Shown one piece after another: positions 1-6,407 of a DNA stretch of 8,033 bases; the first letter of the stretch is position 1, and each line of letters begins with the position of its first letter. The notes under the pieces are model-generated. The model had not been told where the DNA came from, ran no database searches, and worked only from the letters and a program-made list of their open reading frames with translations. Both the position numbers and the translations under genes were made by a program. Origin of the DNA: Phyllobacteriaceae bacterium (GTDB lineage: Bacteria > Pseudomonadota > Alphaproteobacteria > Rhizobiales > Devosiaceae); assembly GCA_012799265.1 (NCBI GenBank), contig JAAZLP010000189.1:1-8033 (forward strand). Direction: 5' to 3'.

Positions 1-134
1 AAATGAACGAGGTCAGCGGCGATGGAGATGCCGAATTGATGTCAGACGGCTCCATCGCCATCACCTTCGCCTATCACCACGGCGACGAAGCCATCCTCAA
101 AGCTATCCGGCAGACTTTTTCAACGGCACGCTAG
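1..134 (+). CDS. 3' end of an unrecognised gene (partial)
   Basis: An open frame runs in from the window edge and ends at TAG 132-134. The visible 43 residues (beginning MNEVSGDGDAELMSDGS and ending RQTFSTAR) look like real protein: acidic, glycine-rich turns and then an amphipathic end. An ATG sits at position 3, but nothing upstream is visible to judge it as a start, and the sequence reads like the tail of a longer protein. I cannot name the family. No terminator with a T-run follows it; the nearest inverted repeat is TGGGAC 151-156 with GTCCCA 180-185. Confidence 0.5.
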   Translation, partial: MNEVSGDGDAELMSDGSIAITFAYHHGDEAILKAIRQTFSTAR

Positions 135-650
135 AGAGCTAGGGGGATTGTGGGACGCCCGCGCGATCCGCAGCAGCCGGTCCCAACAAACGAAGAACAA
201 AAAACTTATCCCCGCCCCCTGTGTGCGCCCTATCCTCTCCCCATCCCCGCCAGTTACGCGGTCCCGACGCAGGGTCGGGCGGGGAGGATCGGTGAGGGAG
301 GCGTCCCTCTGCGTGGGTAGAAAACGTCGGCACGATCCGGCGCTGATAAGAAGCCATTGTTCGACGCTTTCGGGGCTCATGGCGGATGGTCAGCACCAAA
401 TACAGGGTTTTGTCGAATGCGCCGGCAGCCGGGCCCCCAAGGCACCGCCTGAGACCGGGCCCATCAAGCAAACCGATATCGTGACGGGCGGCCTTTGGCT
501 CCCTTCCACCACCTGTTCTTGGGTCAATGGCCGCCCGTTACCGTATGGGCATCAAACCAAAGCCAGAAGCATCAGCCCTAAGGGCGGGATGCCGCTTTCG
601 CGCGTCCACCAGTAACCCCGCTTATCCCCGCCCCTGCCCGCGCGCCGATA
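135..650 (+). other. Non-coding stretch rich in inverted repeats
   Basis: About 515 bases without a convincing gene. The open frame 148-615 on + has no ribosome site, an odd composition (Arg/Pro/Ser-rich) and no recognisable fold. The stretch holds a series of hairpin-forming inverted repeats: 151-156 with 180-185; CCCGAC 263-268 with GTCGGG 274-279; GAGGGA 294-299 with TCCCTC 304-309; and the larger set described separately at 358-592. A 14-base direct repeat (CTTATCCCCGCCCC) occurs at 205-218 and 621-634. A possible -10 element GATAAT lies at 647-652, just before the gene at 678. Confidence 0.5.
358..592 (+). ncRNA. Candidate structured RNA, family unknown
   Basis: Several helices can be drawn. 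Helix A is 358-366 with 411-419, nine pairs of which three are G-U. Helix B is 459-464 with 545-550 (GCCCAT/ATGGGC). Helix C is 481-493 with 529-541, thirteen pairs with one G-U, and continues after one mismatch as 495-501 with 521-527, seven pairs with two G-U, leaving a 19-base loop at 502-520. A last hairpin is 569-573 with 588-592, capped by 575-578 with 582-585. Every non-Watson-Crick pair is G-U when read on the + strand and would be C-A on the other strand, which favours a + transcript. I compared it from memory with RNase P, tmRNA, 6S and SRP RNA and could not match any. True ends and promoter are not defined. It could also be a long leader for the gene at 678. Confidence 0.35.
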
Positions 651-677
651 ATGGGCCGCACCTGTTGCGAGGATAAA

Positions 678-1034
678 ATGACGACGCCCAATCTCGGCCC
701 CAAGGCCATCGACGCCTATAACCGCTTTTCGCGCGAGCTCGCCGCGTTCAACTACACGTTGCGCAATACCAAACTCGCGGGGCCGGTCGATCAGCAGACC
801 CTCATCGCGCTCAACGGCCTCATCGCCATCACCCAGCGCCTCTTCCGCCGCCATCCCGATCTGCCGCGTTTCCGCCCGGTTGATCTGGCAATGCCGATGA
901 CCCAGGCCGATTTCGCCGTGCTCGTTGCGCGGCTGACCTCGGCGGCACTTCATTTTGGGGATCGCTATGCCCATCTCAAGAGAAGGGGCATTTTCGCGCT
1001 CCATCGAAGCCTGCCGCCCCCGCCGCCGCGCTAG
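678..1034 (+). CDS. Small hypothetical helical protein
   Basis: 118 residues, not recognised. I chose ATG 678 because GAGGA (669-673) sits at the right distance; an in-frame ATG at 651 lacks such a site. The protein has no signal peptide and no membrane segment. It reads as mostly alpha-helical (residues 8-57 and 75-101), with Arg/His-rich stretches such as RLFRRHPDLPRFRP at 54-67 and a proline-run tail (residues 112-118). It is probably cytoplasmic. The next gene begins 60 bases downstream on the same strand with no terminator between, so the two may share a transcript. A long open frame on the opposite strand (552-1607) is a GC-driven shadow of this gene. Confidence 0.7.
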   Translation: MTTPNLGPKAIDAYNRFSRELAAFNYTLRNTKLAGPVDQQTLIALNGLIAITQRLFRRHPDLPRFRPVDLAMPMTQADFAVLVARLTSAALHFGDRYAHLKRRGIFALHRSLPPPPPR

Positions 1035-1094
1035 GGATTGAACCCGGCGCCGGTCTCGGTCATTGAAGAAGGCACAGGAAGAGGAAGCCGAAAA

Positions 1095-1463
1095 ATGCGC
1101 GCCCTTGCCAGACTGACGCTGATCCCGCTGGCCCTCATGGCCATCGCCCTCCCGGCCCAGGCCATGACCGTCACCGCCCGCGTGTCCGGCGGCAACATCG
1201 CCATCCATAGCGGCCCGGATGACCGCTTCCCCATTGTCGGGCGCATTGCCGACGGCACGGAAATCCCGATCGATTATTGCACCCAGACCGATAGCGACAG
1301 CCGTCGCGGTTCCTGGATCGGCGACGCCGGCCACACGCTCTGGCCCGCTGGCGCCAAAACTTTTTGCCGCATTCCCGATACCGGCTGGGTCCAGCGCAAC
1401 CAGATCGTCGGCCGCGGCCTCGTCAACGTCACCCCGCCCGACTTCGCCGGCCCGGGCTGGTGA
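1095..1463 (+). CDS. Secreted SH3-like domain protein
   Basis: 122 residues starting at ATG 1095, seven bases after GAGGAAG (1081-1087). The frame stays open back to 1038, but only this start places a signal peptide at the N-terminus: basic MRALAR, a hydrophobic core to about residue 20, and a probable cut after AQA-23. The mature part has the bacterial SH3 (SH3_3-like) pattern: a beta strand, then IAIHSGPDDRFPIVGRIADG at 36-55, in which SGP plus a hydrophobic V/I-G segment is typical, and closing GWVQRNQIVGR at 97-107. Cys62 and Cys91 could form a disulfide, as fits a periplasmic protein. Bacterial SH3 domains often bind peptidoglycan or other envelope partners; the role here is inference. 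Its stop lies 3 to 9 bases before the terminator of the facing hemH gene. Confidence 0.75.
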   Translation: MRALARLTLIPLALMAIALPAQAMTVTARVSGGNIAIHSGPDDRFPIVGRIADGTEIPIDYCTQTDSDSRRGSWIGDAGHTLWPAGAKTFCRIPDTGWVQRNQIVGRGLVNVTPPDFAGPGW

Positions 1464-1466
1464 GGC

Positions 1467-1510
1467 ATAAAAAATGCCCGACCCTCGGCTTGCTGCGAGG
1501 ACCGGGCATT
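1467..1510 (-). terminator. Rho-independent terminator of hemH
   Basis: AATGCCCG 1473-1480 pairs with CGGGCATT 1503-1510, and inside a 2x2 mismatch CCTCG 1483-1487 pairs with CGAGG 1496-1500, around an eight-base loop. Read on the minus strand the hairpin is followed by six T (bases 1474 down to 1469). It lies 22 bases after the hemH stop. There is no T-run on the + side, so it should serve hemH rather than the converging SH3 gene. Confidence 0.8.
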
Positions 1511-1531
1511 CGTGATGACGGTCGCTGAGGC

Positions 1532-2554
1532 CTAGAGCCAGCCAGCCAGTTCGCGGCGGACCATGGCTTCGATCTGGTCCATGCTCGGCTCGGTATCGTT
1601 GAGGCACGGGATATAGGCGAACTTCTCGCCGCCGGCCGCCAGAAACTCCTCCTGGCCGCCAATGGCGATTTCCTCGAGCGTCTCGATGCAGTCGACATGG
1701 AAGGCAGGCGCGAGGATCGCGACCTTCTTCACGCCCTGCTTGGGCAGTTCCTCAAGCGTCGTATCCGTCGCCGGCGTCAGCCATTGCTGCGGCCCGAAGC
1801 GGCTCTGGAAAGTGACGCGCATCTTGTCCTCGGAAAGGCCAAGATACTCCCGCACCAGCCGCGTCGTGTCATAACAATGGCGTTCGTAGGGATCGCCCTT
1901 GTCGACATATTCCTGCGGCAGGCCGTGATAGGAGGTGAGGATCACATCGGGCTCGAAATCCAGCGTCGCGAGATGGTCGCGGATGGAGTTGCCCAGGGCC
2001 TCGATATATTTGGGGTCGTTGTAATAGGCCGGTGCCGTGCGCACCGCCGGCTGCCAGCGCATGTTTTTCAGCGCGTCGAACGCCTTGTCGTTGGCAGTAG
2101 CCGTGGTGGTGGCAGAATATTGCGGGTAGAGCGGCATGAGCAGGATGCGCTGGCATCCAGCCTTCTGCATCTTCTCCAGCACGCTTTTGGTCGACGGATT
2201 GCCATAGCGCATGGCGAATTCGACCATGACGCCATCGGCGCTCAGGCGCTCGGCCAGCTTTTCGGTCTGGCGGCGGGTGATGACGCGCAGCGGGCTTTCG
2301 TTCTTTTCCTTGTCCCAGATCTGCGCATAGGCATGCCCCGACTTCTGCGGCCGGAACGACAGAATGCCGAGGTTAAGCACCGGCCACCAAACGAATTTAT
2401 TCGTTTCGATGACGCGCGGATCGGAGAGGAACTCGCCCAGATAGCGCCGCACGTTCCAGTAATCGGTGCCATCCGGCGTACCCAGATTGAGCAGCAGGAC
2501 GCCGATCTTCTCCTTGGGCACAGTCAGATAGTCTTGGGTGAGATGAGTGGACAT
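1532..2554 (-). CDS. hemH: Ferrochelatase (HemH)
   Basis: 340 residues, the usual length of bacterial ferrochelatase, which inserts Fe2+ into protoporphyrin IX as the last step of protohaem synthesis. Visible landmarks are KIGVLLLNLGTPDGTDYW near the N-terminus, PLYPQYSATTT at 141-151, the signature LTSYHGLPQEYVDKGDPY at 206-223 with metal/active-site His210, and HVDCIETLEEI at 286-296 with catalytic Glu291. FGPQQWLTP at 253-261 is also typical. No key residue is missing. The start is uncertain: ATG 2554 gives MSTHLTQDY and normal length but a poor ribosome site, while an in-frame ATG at 2593 adds 13 residues and follows AAAAGG closely. The gene lies 104 bases after the stop of the transporter gene on the same strand, without a clear terminator between, so read-through is possible; a terminator follows hemH. 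Confidence 0.95.
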   Translation of the reverse strand: MSTHLTQDYLTVPKEKIGVLLLNLGTPDGTDYWNVRRYLGEFLSDPRVIETNKFVWWPVLNLGILSFRPQKSGHAYAQIWDKEKNESPLRVITRRQTEKLAERLSADGVMVEFAMRYGNPSTKSVLEKMQKAGCQRILLMPLYPQYSATTTATANDKAFDALKNMRWQPAVRTAPAYYNDPKYIEALGNSIRDHLATLDFEPDVILTSYHGLPQEYVDKGDPYERHCYDTTRLVREYLGLSEDKMRVTFQSRFGPQQWLTPATDTTLEELPKQGVKKVAILAPAFHVDCIETLEEIAIGGQEEFLAAGGEKFAYIPCLNDTEPSMDQIEAMVRRELAGWL

Positions 2555-2658
2555 ACAACGCCAGATTGGAAAGGTTCTAGTTTGCGCGCACATTAACCTT
2601 TTGCGTCCCCGCCGCAAGGTGGCGATGGGTCGCGCCGGAAATTGTTCCTGATCAAAGG

Positions 2659-4269
2659 CTAAAGGCTGGCGATCAGCAGCAGGACACCAAAGCCGAGAAC
2701 GAAGACTGCGCCCAGCAGTTCAGCCCACCAGACCATCTGGCTCGCCAGTGCACTCTCAGCCCCGCCGATCCGCGCCACCAGCCCCTTGGCGCTGACGGCC
2801 AGCGTCGCCAGTACAGCAACCGTGATGGCCGTGCCCAGTGACATCATCAGCACCGCGACGATCCCGGCTGGCAGCAGGTTCTGTGATAGTGCGAAGACGA
2901 GCACCACCAGCGCTCCCGAACACGGCCTGAGCCCGACAGCCAGGATGACTCCCAGTTGCTCCCGCCAATTGCCCTTCAGGTCACCGGGCCCGATCGCATG
3001 GTGCATGTGAGCATGGGCATGATCGTGATGCCCTTGAGGGTGGTGGTCATGACCGTCGTGGTCGTGATGATCGTGATGATCGTAATGATCGTAATGATCG
3101 TGATGGTGGCCCCAGCCGAAGAGCTTGCGCAATACCAGCCAAAGTCCAAGCAGAGCCACCAGCGCATAGGAGGCGACACCGACCCAATGCGCTGCGTCAC
3201 CCAGGGCCGTGCTCGTAAAATTGAGGACCCCGGCAACGATCAGCACGAAGACGATGGCGACCAGGCCCTGCATCAGCGCCGAAACGCCGCTGAGGACAAT
3301 GCCTTGCCGCAGCTGCCGCTCGTTGGCGAGCACATAGGAGGAAATGACCACCTTGCCGTGACCGGGGCCGGCGGCGTGGAAGACGCCATAGGCAAAGCTC
3401 AGCCCACCCAGCACCCAGAATGCTGTCCAGTCACTCCGCAACCGATCAAGCGAAGCGGTCATTGCCGTGTAGAAATCGCGCTGCATATCCTGCAGCCAGC
3501 CGAAGAAGCCGGTACGCGGCAGGTTAAGCCCGACCTCTGCCGGAGGCCCGCCGAAGGGCGTGGCCGTCCGTGTCGCGGCAACATCGTTGACTGCTTCCAG
3601 CGCCGTCACGGCAGCAGGTGCGGCACCACAGCTGAGGACCGTCATACCCTGCGTACCGCGCATGGCCGCGGCGAGGTCGGCGGGCAATTCGAGGACCTCT
3701 GGTCCCAGCGCGTAGAGCCGCTCCTCGACCTCGGGTGCCATAGGGCGCGGCGGTTCCACGGTCACGCGACAGCTCTCTCCGCCCCCGACGAGCGACACTT
3801 TCGAGGCGTCCGCGGTGGTGATAGCGACATAATACTCGGCGTCATAGACCCCGATCTCAAACCGTTCGCCCACCACCTGCGGCTGCACGGCGGCGATAGT
3901 GAAGTCGAGCGTGACGCGGCTATTTTCATAGCGCATGGCCTGATCGCCCACAGCGGTGAAATCCATATTGTCGCCGGCGACAGTGTAAAAGCCGAACTCA
4001 GCGAGGCCCAGCATGTTCTCGTCGGCGAGCTCTTGCATCTCGTCTGGCGTCACAGTGCCGTCGCCGTTGGTGTCCAGCCCTTGGACCATCCACACGGAAA
4101 AGGCCGTGTCGAATGTCCAGCTATGATGAAGGGTCGACAGGCGCCCCGCAGCATCGAGGCCAATCTCGAGCTCGGCGTCGATCATTATGTGGGGATGAGC
4201 CTGGGCCGCACTGATGCCGCTTAGGCAAAGGACAGCGGCGGCGAAAAGCTTGCGCCAGACAGAAAGCAT
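2659..4269 (-). CDS. DUF1007-NicO fusion, probable Ni/Co-type metal transporter
   Basis: 536 residues. Signal peptide 1-24 (cut after AAQA, leaving HPHI, typical of DUF1007). The DUF1007-type periplasmic domain (about 25-215) contains the segment DTNGDGTVTPDE at 66-77, which matches an EF-hand calcium loop with D66, N68, D70, T72, T74 and E77. A linker follows, then the NicO/RcnA membrane domain (about 280-536) with roughly six hydrophobic segments. Its motifs are HAAGPGHGK at 298-306 and GLRPCSGAL at 446-454, both characteristic of NicO permeases. A histidine-rich cytosolic or periplasmic loop at 388-424 (repeats of H-H-D and Y-D-H) should bind metal. The family moves Ni2+ or Co2+, often outward; substrate and direction here are inference. 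DUF1007 and NicO proteins are often encoded as separate neighbours, but here they are one chain. The start ATG 4269 was preferred to a TTG at 4272. It lies 15 bases after the lysR stop, whose TAG overlaps the purine-rich AGGGG site, so translational coupling is likely. Confidence 0.88.
   Translation of the reverse strand: MLSVWRKLFAAAVLCLSGISAAQAHPHIMIDAELEIGLDAAGRLSTLHHSWTFDTAFSVWMVQGLDTNGDGTVTPDEMQELADENMLGLAEFGFYTVAGDNMDFTAVGDQAMRYENSRVTLDFTIAAVQPQVVGERFEIGVYDAEYYVAITTADASKVSLVGGGESCRVTVEPPRPMAPEVEERLYALGPEVLELPADLAAAMRGTQGMTVLSCGAAPAAVTALEAVNDVAATRTATPFGGPPAEVGLNLPRTGFFGWLQDMQRDFYTAMTASLDRLRSDWTAFWVLGGLSFAYGVFHAAGPGHGKVVISSYVLANERQLRQGIVLSGVSALMQGLVAIVFVLIVAGVLNFTSTALGDAAHWVGVASYALVALLGLWLVLRKLFGWGHHHDHYDHYDHHDHHDHDGHDHHPQGHHDHAHAHMHHAIGPGDLKGNWREQLGVILAVGLRPCSGALVVLVFALSQNLLPAGIVAVLMMSLGTAITVAVLATLAVSAKGLVARIGGAESALASQMVWWAELLGAVFVLGFGVLLLIASL
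3062..3106. repeat. 9-bp tandem repeat encoding the His-rich loop
   Basis: Five consecutive 9-base units, TCGTGATGA or TCGTAATGA with the last ending in GG, run through 3062-3106 inside the transporter gene. On the coding (minus) strand each unit encodes three residues such as His-His-Asp or Tyr-Asp-His. Because the unit is a multiple of three, slippage would lengthen or shorten the metal-binding loop without breaking the frame. Confidence 0.85.
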
Positions 4270-4284
4270 CAAACCGGTTGGCCC

Positions 4285-5184
4285 CTAGTCGATCGGATGG
4301 GTGGCGAACCACTCCACGAGATGGTCGATCAGCGCCCGCACCTTGCCCGCAAGGTGGCGTCGATGCGGATATACGGCCTGGAGTGTCTGACCCGTGGGTA
4401 GATAGTCCCCCAAAACCGGGACGAGTTCTCCAGACGCAACAACAGGATCGGCGAGGTAGGACGGCAATACGACAAATCCAAGGCCCATCACCGCCGCCTT
4501 CTGCGCCGCCAGGGGCGAGTTGACGCGCAGTGGTCCCGTGACAGGCACGGAGATCGTCTTGCCATCCTCGGTGAAACGCCAGTTCGACTGTCCCTGGAGG
4601 TTGACGTCGACAATACAGGGGAGCTGACGCAGGTCTTCCGGATGCTTGGGCGTGCCCACCCGCTTGAGCAGGTCCGGGGAAGCCCCGGCGATCACATGCA
4701 TATCGGCAATCTTGCGGGCGATGAGCGACGAGTGGGCCATGGTCGAGATACGCAGGGCGACGTCGATCCCCTCATCGACGAGATCGACATATCGATCCTC
4801 CAGCCGCAGATCGAGCTGCACCTTGGGGAACTTCTGTAGATACTCATAGAGCGCGGGCGCCAGAGTAGACTCGCCAAAGTTGCGGGGTGCCGATACCCGC
4901 AAGAGGCCGCGCGGCTCGCTTGTCTGGTCGGTGATGGTCGCGTCGAGATCGTCCAGCTGCTGCAGCAGGATCGACGCTTCCCGATAATAGGCTTCCCCCG
5001 CCTCGGTGAGGTTGAGTTTCCGCGTCGTTCGGTTCATCAGGCGAACGCCCAGATAATCCTCGAGATCGGTGACATATTTGCTCAGCAATGCCTTAGAACG
5101 ACCATGCTGGCGCGCGGCGGCAGAGAACCCGCCAGCATCGAAGACTTGCACGAAGGCACGGATACGAGCGAGGTCTTGCGTCAT
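4285..5184 (-). CDS. LysR-family transcriptional regulator
   Basis: 299 residues, the standard LysR length. The N-terminal winged helix-turn-helix is clear: LARIRAFVQVFDAGGFSAAA at 5-24, the recognition region at about 28-45, then LGVRLMNRTTRKLNLTEAGE. The C-terminal two-lobed effector domain starts near residue 90 (GLLRVSAPRNFGE) and includes GLGFVVLPSYLA near 235-246. It resembles the CrgA/AphB-like subgroup, though this cannot be fixed by eye. The effector is unknown. The start ATG 5184 follows CGGA weakly. The gene is first in a likely unit with the metal transporter 15 bases downstream, and divergent from a small winged-helix gene. A T-N11-A operator lies 41 bases upstream, so autoregulation and control of the transporter are likely (inference). 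Confidence 0.93.
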   Translation of the reverse strand: MTQDLARIRAFVQVFDAGGFSAAARQHGRSKALLSKYVTDLEDYLGVRLMNRTTRKLNLTEAGEAYYREASILLQQLDDLDATITDQTSEPRGLLRVSAPRNFGESTLAPALYEYLQKFPKVQLDLRLEDRYVDLVDEGIDVALRISTMAHSSLIARKIADMHVIAGASPDLLKRVGTPKHPEDLRQLPCIVDVNLQGQSNWRFTEDGKTISVPVTGPLRVNSPLAAQKAAVMGLGFVVLPSYLADPVVASGELVPVLGDYLPTGQTLQAVYPHRRHLAGKVRALIDHLVEWFATHPID

Positions 5185-5223
5185 TGCGATCCGTTCACCA
5201 AATCAGGGTCAATCGACGCATAA

Positions 5224-5238
5224 CTCATCCGCGATGAG
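5224..5238. promoter_or_regulatory. LysR-type operator (T-N11-A inverted repeat)
   Basis: CTCATC 5224-5229 and GATGAG 5233-5238 are perfect 6-base arms around CGC. T5225 and A5237 are separated by 11 bases, the classic T-N11-A LysR binding pattern. It lies between the divergent lysR start (5184) and the winged-helix start (5330), the usual place for a LysR site controlling both directions. Confidence 0.65.
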
Positions 5239-5253
5239 CGAACAATAACCGCA

Positions 5254-5281
5254 TTAGTGGGCGAGCGATTAACGCTAGGAT
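5254..5281 (+). promoter_or_regulatory. Possible promoter of the winged-helix gene
   Basis: TTAGTG (5254-5259) and TAGGAT (5276-5281) are separated by 16 bases and could serve as weak -35 and -10 elements for the gene starting at 5330. The LysR operator lies just upstream, where an activator would bind. The match to consensus is only moderate. Confidence 0.3.
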
Positions 5282-5329
5282 AGTAAGCCCCATCGACTAC
5301 ACAGCGGAGTTCAGACTATTTTCCCTCCC

Positions 5330-5752
5330 ATGTCCAAGCCCTCTTCTCGCTCTGCGCTCTATCGGCTCATTGAAGCCGGCCAATTGGCGCACAAGGCTCT
5401 TCTGGTGCCCGTGCTCGAAAAGGGACTGGAGCCCGGGGACGACGCCGTCCTTTTCGCCCTGGGCCGAGCTGGCACGACCGAGACTGAACTCGCTGATGAA
5501 TTGGGGCTCCCGGCAGATCATCTGTCTGCACGCCTGGAGCGCCTTGCCGAGCGCGACTTCATTACCCGTCAGGCTGTTGGCCCCATGCTGGAGCCGGGCA
5601 TCGCCCTGACCGAGCGCGGCCTGCGCATCCGCAACGGGCTGGCCGACCACTGGGCGCAGCTTGAAGAGGCTCTGATGGGAGAGCTCAAGCCCAAGCACCG
5701 CAAGCGGATGTCTGGGACTCTCGCACGCTTCGTTGATCTGTTGCGCATGTAA
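5330..5752 (+). CDS. MarR-like winged-helix regulator
   Basis: 140 residues. The order of elements fits a MarR-type DNA-binding protein: N-terminal helix (about 9-32, dimerisation), a DNA-binding core TETELADELGLPADHLSARLERLAERDFITR at about 50-80 with the recognition helix near 62-74, a wing at 79-94 ending IALTERG (typical of MarR), and C-terminal helices rich in charged residues. The ligand is unknown. ATG 5330 is the only reasonable start, yet no ribosome-binding site precedes it (a pyrimidine run, TTTTCCCTCCC, sits there), so translation may be leaderless or weak. It is divergent from lysR across a 145-base gap with a LysR operator. An EcfG-type promoter for the next gene starts six bases after its stop. 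Confidence 0.75.
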   Translation: MSKPSSRSALYRLIEAGQLAHKALLVPVLEKGLEPGDDAVLFALGRAGTTETELADELGLPADHLSARLERLAERDFITRQAVGPMLEPGIALTERGLRIRNGLADHWAQLEEALMGELKPKHRKRMSGTLARFVDLLRM

Positions 5753-5757
5753 GCCAA

Positions 5758-5782
5758 GGAACTCCCGCTCCCCGGGGTCGTT
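5758..5782 (+). promoter_or_regulatory. EcfG (general stress sigma) type promoter
   Basis: GGAAC 5758-5762 and CGTT 5779-5782 are separated by exactly 16 bases, a full match to the alphaproteobacterial EcfG consensus GGAAC-N16/17-CGTT. It points toward the SH3 gene at 5880, giving a leader of about 90 bases. This predicts induction in the general stress response controlled by PhyR/NepR/EcfG. Confidence 0.65.
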
Positions 5783-5879
5783 CGGCGCATTAATATTTCG
5801 TTCAGCCCCGGTTCATCCGAACTGTCGTTTAGTGCAGGCCAAGGCGAAGTCGCCCCCCAATTTGGAATGGAGCAGTCCC

Positions 5880-6347
5880 ATGCACCTTCACAGGAAACTC
5901 CTCACGTCCGGTCTGGCCGCGCTGGCCATCGTCGTGACTACTGCCGCGGCAATGGCCGCTCCAGCCGTTGCCACCGGCAATGTAAATGTTCGTTCCGGCC
6001 CAGGTACTGGCTATTCGGTCATCGACACGCTGCGTCGCGGCGAGCGGGTCGACGTCCAGCAGTGCCGTGGCAGCTGGTGCTATGTTGAAAAGCGTGGCGC
6101 TGACGGCTGGGTCTCGGCCAATTACCTCGCCAGCGGCGGTGGCCGTCCTGGTTGGAACAATGGTTGGGATAATGGCTGGGATCGTCCGCCCCCGCCCCGC
6201 CCGCCTGTCGTGAACCCCTACCCGCCGCGCCCACCACACTGGAACCCGCGTCCGCCGCGTCCCCAGCCTTGGCCGGGTCATGGTGGCGGTAGCAGCGGTA
6301 GCGTCTGCTTCAACGGCCCCAATGGCTACTTCTGCATCGGCAACTAA
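5880..6347 (+). CDS. Secreted SH3-domain protein with Pro/Trp-rich tail
   Basis: 155 residues from ATG 5880, seven bases after GGAG (5869-5872). The frame is open back to 5733, but only this start exposes a signal peptide: MHLHRKLL, a hydrophobic core to about residue 24, and a cut near AMA-27. The mature protein has one bacterial SH3 domain (SH3_3), residues 30-85, with GNVNVRSGPGTGYSVIDTL and closing DGWVSANYLAS. A low-complexity tail follows: GWNNGWDNGWD, then repeated PPRPP-type units (102-132), a glycine stretch and CFNGPNGYFCIGN. Four cysteines (62, 67, 143, 152) suggest two disulfides. It probably acts in the periplasm or at the cell surface; the partner is unknown. An EcfG-type promoter lies upstream. 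Downstream it converges on uppP, with an IS inserted between. Confidence 0.82.
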   Translation: MHLHRKLLTSGLAALAIVVTTAAAMAAPAVATGNVNVRSGPGTGYSVIDTLRRGERVDVQQCRGSWCYVEKRGADGWVSANYLASGGGRPGWNNGWDNGWDRPPPPRPPVVNPYPPRPPHWNPRPPRPQPWPGHGGGSSGSVCFNGPNGYFCIGN

Positions 6348-6365
6348 CCGACAGCACGAAAACAG

Positions 6366-6389
6366 GACGCCGCCCAAACGGGCGGCGTC
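6366..6389 (+). other. Hairpin at the IS left junction
   Basis: GACGCCGCCC 6366-6375 pairs perfectly with GGGCGGCGTC 6380-6389 around AAAC. It lies 18 bases after the SH3 stop and looks like its original terminator stem, but no T-run follows because the insertion sequence begins at its base; the last two stem bases also match the first bases of the IS repeat. Confidence 0.7.
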
Positions 6390-6407
6390 AGACTGCTGAC
6401 GAACCCC
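6388..6407 (+). repeat. IS left inverted repeat
   Basis: TCAGACTGCTGAC followed by GAACCCC. The reverse complement of 7888-7907 is identical except A in place of G6401. Confidence 0.88.

Noticed and set aside
481..541. Resemblance of the minus strand to the SRP RNA loop (CAGGT..GGAAGG..GCCAA)
   Set aside because: The flanking C-C pairs needed for the conserved GGAA-tetraloop hairpin are missing, and the G-U pairs show that the helix works on the other strand.
148..615. 155-residue open frame on + in the non-coding stretch
   Set aside because: No ribosome site, implausible composition, and it runs through strong RNA-like helices.
552..1607. 351-residue open frame on the minus strand
   Set aside because: It overlaps two + strand genes, each with a ribosome site and one with a signal peptide, and also the end of hemH. 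Its composition (Arg/Gly/Asp-rich, no domains) is typical of a GC-driven shadow frame.
1697..2596. 299-residue open frame on + opposite hemH
   Set aside because: The minus strand encodes ferrochelatase with all signature motifs; the antisense frame has no recognisable features.
2956..4224. 422-residue open frame on + opposite the transporter
   Set aside because: It starts with a Val/Met/Ile repeat that is only the antisense of the His-rich repeat; the opposite strand has a signal peptide and conserved NicO motifs.
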